Shown here: positions 7,219-10,395 of the stretch, piece by piece
How positions within the stretch are numbered: the first letter of the stretch is position 1
Layout of the letters: the number at the start of each line of letters is the position of its first letter
Assembly (NCBI GenBank): GCA_023393045.1
Contig: JAEWMV010000107.1
Coordinates: 1 to 10,395, forward strand
Direction of reading: 5' to 3'
DNA length: 10,395 nt
DNA from: Bacillota bacterium
GTDB taxonomy: Bacteria > Bacillota > Clostridia > Christensenellales > CAG-138
Notes under the pieces: model-generated
Database searches by the model: none
Seen by the model: only the letters and a program-made list of their open reading frames with translations
What the model was told of the DNA's origin: nothing
Program-made: the position numbers and the translations under genes

Positions 7219-8543
7219 TGCGCCTCCGTACTTACTTCTATGACCTCGTGCACCATGGGGATGCGCGCGGGCGGCGTTTTGGCGATTTTGACCGCGCCCC
7301 GGAGCTTTGCCGCGGCCTCGGAAAGGTGCGTGCTGTCGTTGACATAAAGGGTGGCGAGCGGCTCGTCCCTGTTGATATACTCTCCCCTGCGCCTGTGCAT
7401 CACAAGCCCCACGGCGGGGTCGATCACATCTTCCTTCTTCGCGCGGCCCGCGCCCAAAAGCTGCGCCGCCACGCCGATGCTCACGGCATCCATATCGGAA
7501 ACATAGCCCGTGCCCGCGGGGAACACCTCAAGCCTGCGCTTGGTGCGGCAGAGTATGCCCGGCTCGCGTATGCAGGCGGTGTCCCCGCCCATCTCCTTGA
7601 GCATAGCCTCGAGCTTAGCAAGCCCCGCGCCGCTTTTGAGCGCGGCGGAAAGCATCCGCCGCGCGTCCGCCTCATCCTTTGCGATGTTGCCGAGTTGGAG
7701 CATTTTCGAGGCGAGCAGCATGCACACCTCATAGAGCGGGTCGCTCTCAAGCGTTTTGCCCGAAAGCGTATCGATGGCCTCCTTCACTTCAAGGCCGTTG
7801 CCCACCGCCATGCCCAGCGGCTGGTTCATATCCGTAATGAGCGCCACGGTCTTTTTGCCCATGTGCACGCCGATTTCAACCATGGTGCGCGCGAGGCGGC
7901 GCGCGTCCTCAAGCGTCTGCATGAACGCGCCGCTGCCCACCTTTACGTCGAGCACGATGGCGTCCGCGCCGGCGGCGATTTTCTTTGACATGATGCTCGA
8001 TGCGATAAGCGGCACGCTCTCCACCGTGCCCGTGACGTCCCGCAGGGCGTAAATGAGCTTGTCCGCGGGGTCGATATTGCCCGTCTGCCCCATGACGCAA
8101 AGGCCGATGGAGTTGACGATTTCTTTAAAGCGCGCTTCGGTGAGGGAAACCGATAATCCCGGCACGGACTCGAGCTTGTCGAGCGTGCCGCCCGTGTGGC
8201 CGAGGCCCCGCCCGCTCATCTTGGCGACCGTGCCGCCGCACGCCGCCACAAGGGGCGCGACGACGAGGGTGGTCGTGTCCCCCACGCCGCCCGTGGAGTG
8301 CTTGTCGACCTTCACGCCGCGCAGGTCGGAGAGGTCCACCACCTCGCCCGAGTAGGTCATGGCGCGCGTCAATTCGCCCGTTTCAGCGCCGGACATATCC
8401 GTAAAGCACACCGCCATGAGCCATGCCGCCATCTGGTAATCCGGCACCTCGCCCCTGACGAAGCCGGTGACGATGAACTCGATTTCCTCCCTTGAAAGCT
8501 CACCGCCCGCGCGGGTTTTTACGATAAGGTCGACCATCCTCAC
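7215..8543 (-). CDS. pdp: Pyrimidine-nucleoside phosphorylase
   Basis: The enzyme splits uridine and thymidine-type nucleosides with phosphate into the free base and (deoxy)ribose-1-phosphate. The 442 residues align from end to end with the Bacillus Pdp type, starting MRMVDLI as usual. The phosphate-binding KHSTGGVGD is at 81-89 and the family signature SGRGLGHTGGTLDKLE at 110-125. Pyrimidine-binding residues known from the Geobacillus enzyme (Arg168, Ser183, Lys187) fall at the same numbers here, in ALRD and SSIMSKK. Pdp is preferred over thymidine phosphorylase DeoA because of this resemblance and the Bacillota context, but the two cannot be fully separated by sequence alone. The start is a GTG at 8543 with AGGAGGG upstream; the ATG two codons later would sit too far from it. 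Together with cdd in the same gene run, it supports uridine and cytidine salvage. Confidence 0.95.
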   Translation of the reverse strand: MRMVDLIVKTRAGGELSREEIEFIVTGFVRGEVPDYQMAAWLMAVCFTDMSGAETGELTRAMTYSGEVVDLSDLRGVKVDKHSTGGVGDTTTLVVAPLVAACGGTVAKMSGRGLGHTGGTLDKLESVPGLSVSLTEARFKEIVNSIGLCVMGQTGNIDPADKLIYALRDVTGTVESVPLIASSIMSKKIAAGADAIVLDVKVGSGAFMQTLEDARRLARTMVEIGVHMGKKTVALITDMNQPLGMAVGNGLEVKEAIDTLSGKTLESDPLYEVCMLLASKMLQLGNIAKDEADARRMLSAALKSGAGLAKLEAMLKEMGGDTACIREPGILCRTKRRLEVFPAGTGYVSDMDAVSIGVAAQLLGAGRAKKEDVIDPAVGLVMHRRRGEYINRDEPLATLYVNDSTHLSEAAAKLRGAVKIAKTPPARIPMVHEVIEVSTEAQ

Positions 8544-8552
8544 GAAAGAAGT

Positions 8553-8559
8553 CCCTCCT
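8553..8559 (-). promoter_or_regulatory. Ribosome binding site of pdp
   Basis: AGGAGGG on the minus strand lies in the short gap between era and pdp, about nine bases before the GTG at 8543. It is among the strongest sites in the window and suggests that pdp translation starts independently rather than by coupling to era. Confidence 0.75.
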
Positions 8560-8561
8560 TC

Positions 8562-9449
8562 TTATTCGTAGCCCAGCTCCCTTAATACGCTTTCCTTGTT
8601 GCGCCAGTCGTCCTTGACCTTGACCCAAAGCTGAAGGTTCACGCGCACGCCTAAGAGCCACTCGATATCGCGCCGCGCGGCGCTGCCGATGGCCTTGAGC
8701 ATGGCGCCCTTTTTGCCGATGATGATGCCCTTGTGCCCCTCGCGCTCGCAATAGATGGTCGCGTACACGTCGGCAAGCGCGCCCTCCGGCCGCGTTTCTA
8801 TCTTATCCACACCCACGCCGATGCCGTGGGGAACTTCCTCATTCAAAAGCTCCAGCGCCTTTTCGCGGATGATTTCCGCGACGATCACGCGCTCCGGCTG
8901 GTCCGTCGCCATATCCTCCGGGAAATACTGCGGCCCTTCGTCAAGATACGCGGCGAGCGCGTCCGTGAGTTTGCCCGCGTTCTCCCCGGTTTTGGCGGAA
9001 ATGACGATGACGTCCCGGATGAAGCCCTCTTTTTCAAGCCTCGCCCTCGCGGCCTCTACGGCCTCAGGCTTGGCGATATCCGCCTTGTTGATGGCGGCGA
9101 GCACCGGTGCTTTCGCGCTTTTCAGCTTTTCAAGCAGCGCCTCGTCCCGCTCGCGTATGCCGCTCGCGGCGTCTGCGACGAAAAGCACGCACTCCACCTC
9201 GTCGAGCGAACCGTAGGCGACGTTTAGCATGTATGTGCCCAGCCTGTTCCTTGGCGCGGCGACGCCCGGCGTATCGAGAAAAACCATCTGGAATCCCGGC
9301 CGCGTCAACACGCCCATGATGCGGTTGCGCGTGGTCTGCGCGCGGGGGGACACGATGGAAACCTTCTGCCCGACGAGCAGATTCGTCAGCGTGCTCTTGC
9401 CCACGTTGGGCGAGCCGATGATGGCAATGAATCCTGATTTGTAGCTCAT
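8562..9449 (-). CDS. era: GTPase Era
   Basis: Era is an essential GTPase that binds the 3' end of 16S rRNA and acts as a checkpoint in 30S subunit assembly. All G motifs are present: G1 GSPNVGKS (12-19), G2 around SPRAQTTRN (34-42), G3 DTPG (59-62), G4 NKAD (121-124) and G5 SAK (151-153). The C-terminal KH domain carries GIIIGKKGAMLKAIG (241-255), which recognises rRNA. The 295-residue length is normal. The ATG at 9449 overlaps the cdd TGA as ATGA, and no Shine-Dalgarno-like sequence is seen directly upstream (the cdd end reads CTTAAACGCAA before the ATG), so translation probably depends on coupling to cdd. The ybeY-cdd-era order is a classic Bacillota arrangement and links Era to YbeY, another 16S rRNA maturation factor. 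Confidence 0.98.
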   Translation of the reverse strand: MSYKSGFIAIIGSPNVGKSTLTNLLVGQKVSIVSPRAQTTRNRIMGVLTRPGFQMVFLDTPGVAAPRNRLGTYMLNVAYGSLDEVECVLFVADAASGIRERDEALLEKLKSAKAPVLAAINKADIAKPEAVEAARARLEKEGFIRDVIVISAKTGENAGKLTDALAAYLDEGPQYFPEDMATDQPERVIVAEIIREKALELLNEEVPHGIGVGVDKIETRPEGALADVYATIYCEREGHKGIIIGKKGAMLKAIGSAARRDIEWLLGVRVNLQLWVKVKDDWRNKESVLRELGYE

Positions 9450-9865
9450 TTGCGTTTAAGGTCGGAAGGCGTGAAGGCATAAGGCATCAGCTCGCCCAGC
9501 GCCGTCACCTTGTATTCCCCCTTGCGGCTGGCGCAGATGACGGGCATTTCCGGGTCGCAAAACTCCACGAATACCTGGCGGCACACGCCGCAGGGCACGG
9601 CGGGGTTTTCCCCATCCCAGACGATGGCGACCGCGTCAAACTCGCGCTCTCCCTCGTAGACCGCCTTGAACATGGCGTTGCGCTCGGCGCACACCGTGGG
9701 CGAATACGCCGCGTTTTCAATGTTGCAGCCAAGGTAGTACGCGCCCGTGCTTCCCTTCACGCACGCGCCCACGCGAAAGCCCGAATACGGGGCGTAAGCC
9801 CGGTCGCGCGCGTCGTTTGCCTGCCTCAACATGTTCTTCACTTCAAAATCGTGTATGCTTCTCAT
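9446..9865 (-). CDS. cdd: Cytidine deaminase
   Basis: Cdd hydrolyses cytidine and deoxycytidine to uridine and deoxyuridine plus ammonia. At 139 residues it is the short, homotetrameric type found in Bacillota. The zinc site is complete: Cys59 and the proton-shuttling Glu61 in the CAERNA motif, and Cys92 and Cys95 in PCGVCRQ. The substrate-binding FRVGA (30-34) and CNIENAAYSPTVCAER (47-62) blocks are also typical. The ATG at 9865 overlaps the ybeY stop as ATGA; the preceding GGGAATTGGAAA is only a weak ribosome binding site. Its product uridine is the substrate of Pdp, encoded one gene further on. A later in-frame ATG (residue 12) is less likely because the first helix would be lost. Confidence 0.97.
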   Translation of the reverse strand: MRSIHDFEVKNMLRQANDARDRAYAPYSGFRVGACVKGSTGAYYLGCNIENAAYSPTVCAERNAMFKAVYEGEREFDAVAIVWDGENPAVPCGVCRQVFVEFCDPEMPVICASRKGEYKVTALGELMPYAFTPSDLKRK

Positions 9866-10299
9866 TTTCCAATTCCCATCTTATCAAGTATTTTTTCCTG
9901 CAAAGTAAACATCTCTTCACGCTCAGCGTCGTCCATATGGTCATAGCCCAGCAGGTGGAGCGCGCCGTGCACCGCGAGGAAGGAAAGCTCCCTTTTGAGC
10001 GAGTGGCCGTATTCCTCGGCCTGCGCCTGCGCCCGCTCGAGCGAAATGGCGATGTCGCCCAGAAAATCGCCTGCCGCCGCTCCCTCCTCCCCCTCGCGGG
10101 AAGGGAAGCTGAGCACGTCCGTGGGCGCGTCCACGGCGCGAAAATCGCGGTTCAGGCTCCGGATGCCCGCGTCGTTTGTGACGAGCAGCGCCACGGCGCC
10201 CGCCTCGCCCTCGTATTCGAGCGCGGCGGACACGGCAGCCGCGAGCGTTTTTTCGATCTCCTCGGAATAGCCCGCCGTATCAAAGGTAATCTCCGTCAT
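9862..10299 (-). CDS. ybeY: Endoribonuclease YbeY (rRNA maturation factor)
   Basis: YbeY is a zinc-dependent single-strand endoribonuclease involved in 16S rRNA 3'-end maturation and in 70S ribosome quality control. The 145-residue length is typical. The metal-binding signature HGALHLLGYDH spans 111-121, with His111, His115 and His121 as the expected ligands, and the conserved TDVLSFP block lies at 60-66 after Arg53. The ATG at 10299 overlaps the stop of the upstream gene as ATGA and has GAGG seven bases upstream (10307-10310). In many Bacillota a diacylglycerol/undecaprenol kinase gene (dgkA) sits between ybeY and cdd; here the two genes overlap directly. Confidence 0.97.
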   Translation of the reverse strand: MTEITFDTAGYSEEIEKTLAAAVSAALEYEGEAGAVALLVTNDAGIRSLNRDFRAVDAPTDVLSFPSREGEEGAAAGDFLGDIAISLERAQAQAEEYGHSLKRELSFLAVHGALHLLGYDHMDDAEREEMFTLQEKILDKMGIGK

Positions 10300-10395
10300 T
10301 TTTTAGCCTCGTCCATATCGGGATATTCTATCCGATCGTGCATGATGCCGGAAAACGTGCGCAGGAAGCTCTTTTCAATTTCCGTAAGCTCCGCC
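10296..10395 (-). CDS. C-terminal tail of a probable PgpH/YqfF-type 7TM-HD phosphohydrolase (runs off right edge)
   Basis: Only about 32 codons are visible, read in the frame that ends at the TGA overlapping the ybeY start (ATGA at 10299-10296). The visible end includes EIEKSFLRTFSGIMHDRIEYP followed by a short charged tail DMDEAKK. An ending with a helix and then H-x-R-I-x-YP resembles that of PgpH/YqfF proteins, membrane HD-domain phosphodiesterases that degrade cyclic di-AMP. The location directly upstream of ybeY is where that gene lies in many Bacillota (phoH-pgpH-ybeY). No HD motif or membrane segment falls inside the window, so the call rests on the tail and on gene order. The main alternative for this position would be a PhoH-family ATPase, whose C-terminus looks different. 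Confidence 0.6.
   Translation of the reverse strand, partial: AELTEIEKSFLRTFSGIMHDRIEYPDMDEAKK

Noticed and set aside
6067..7347. 426-codon open frame on the plus strand opposite polA and the end of pdp
   Set aside because: It is antisense to fully conserved polA sequence, its translation is Arg/His/Gly/Ala/Val-rich without any family motif, and it has no ribosome binding site. High GC content makes long antisense frames common.
1..10395. A hidden defence, mobile or phage system
   Set aside because: Every stretch longer than about 50 bases is covered by a minus-strand housekeeping or envelope gene (one of them unidentified); there are no transposases, integrases, direct-repeat arrays, tRNA-flanked insertions or obvious base-composition breaks.

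Overview
The window is a compact, GC-rich stretch (roughly 60% by eye) in which all twelve recognisable genes lie on the minus strand, so transcription runs from right to left. The gene order pgpH-like, ybeY, cdd, era followed by polA, coaE, a lytic transglycosylase and then lspA, rluD is characteristic of Bacillota. The Pdp-type pyrimidine-nucleoside phosphorylase, the lipoprotein-type solute-binding protein and the clostridial-style polA-coaE-slt run fit a high-GC member of the Clostridia. No lineage marker more precise than this is visible, so genus and family are left open.

In transcription order: (1) 10395-9446 holds the C-terminal tail of a probable PgpH/YqfF-type HD phosphohydrolase, then ybeY (16S rRNA maturation and ribosome quality control) and cdd (cytidine deaminase). 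(2) 9449-7215 holds era (ribosome assembly GTPase) and pdp (pyrimidine-nucleoside phosphorylase). Cdd and Pdp are consecutive steps of pyrimidine ribonucleoside salvage: cytidine to uridine, then uridine to uracil plus ribose-1-phosphate. (3) 7218-3425 holds polA (DNA polymerase I with a degenerate proofreading domain), coaE (last step of CoA synthesis) and a membrane-anchored lytic transglycosylase. (4) 3444-262 holds a family-5 (OppA-like) solute-binding lipoprotein without its permease, lspA (the signal peptidase that would mature that lipoprotein) and an RluD-type 23S rRNA pseudouridine synthase. (5) 265-1 is the N-terminus of a single-pass membrane protein I do not recognise; it runs off the left edge.

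The genes are packed almost without gaps. Seven of the eleven junctions are four-base start/stop overlaps (six ATGA, one GTGA), one is a 20-base overlap, and the three gaps are 12, 17 or 18, and about 46 bases. No convincing internal promoter or intrinsic terminator is visible, and no intergenic stretch approaches 300 bases. The simplest reading is one long translationally coupled operon, or a few overlapping transcripts. I found no tRNA, rRNA, CRISPR array, insertion sequence, riboswitch or phage feature.

This is essentially a housekeeping region. I do not see an undescribed biological system. The points worth a second look are the dense coupling, the absence of dgkA from the ybeY-cdd junction, the placement of pdp between era and polA, the orphan lipoprotein beside lspA, and the unidentified membrane protein at the left edge.
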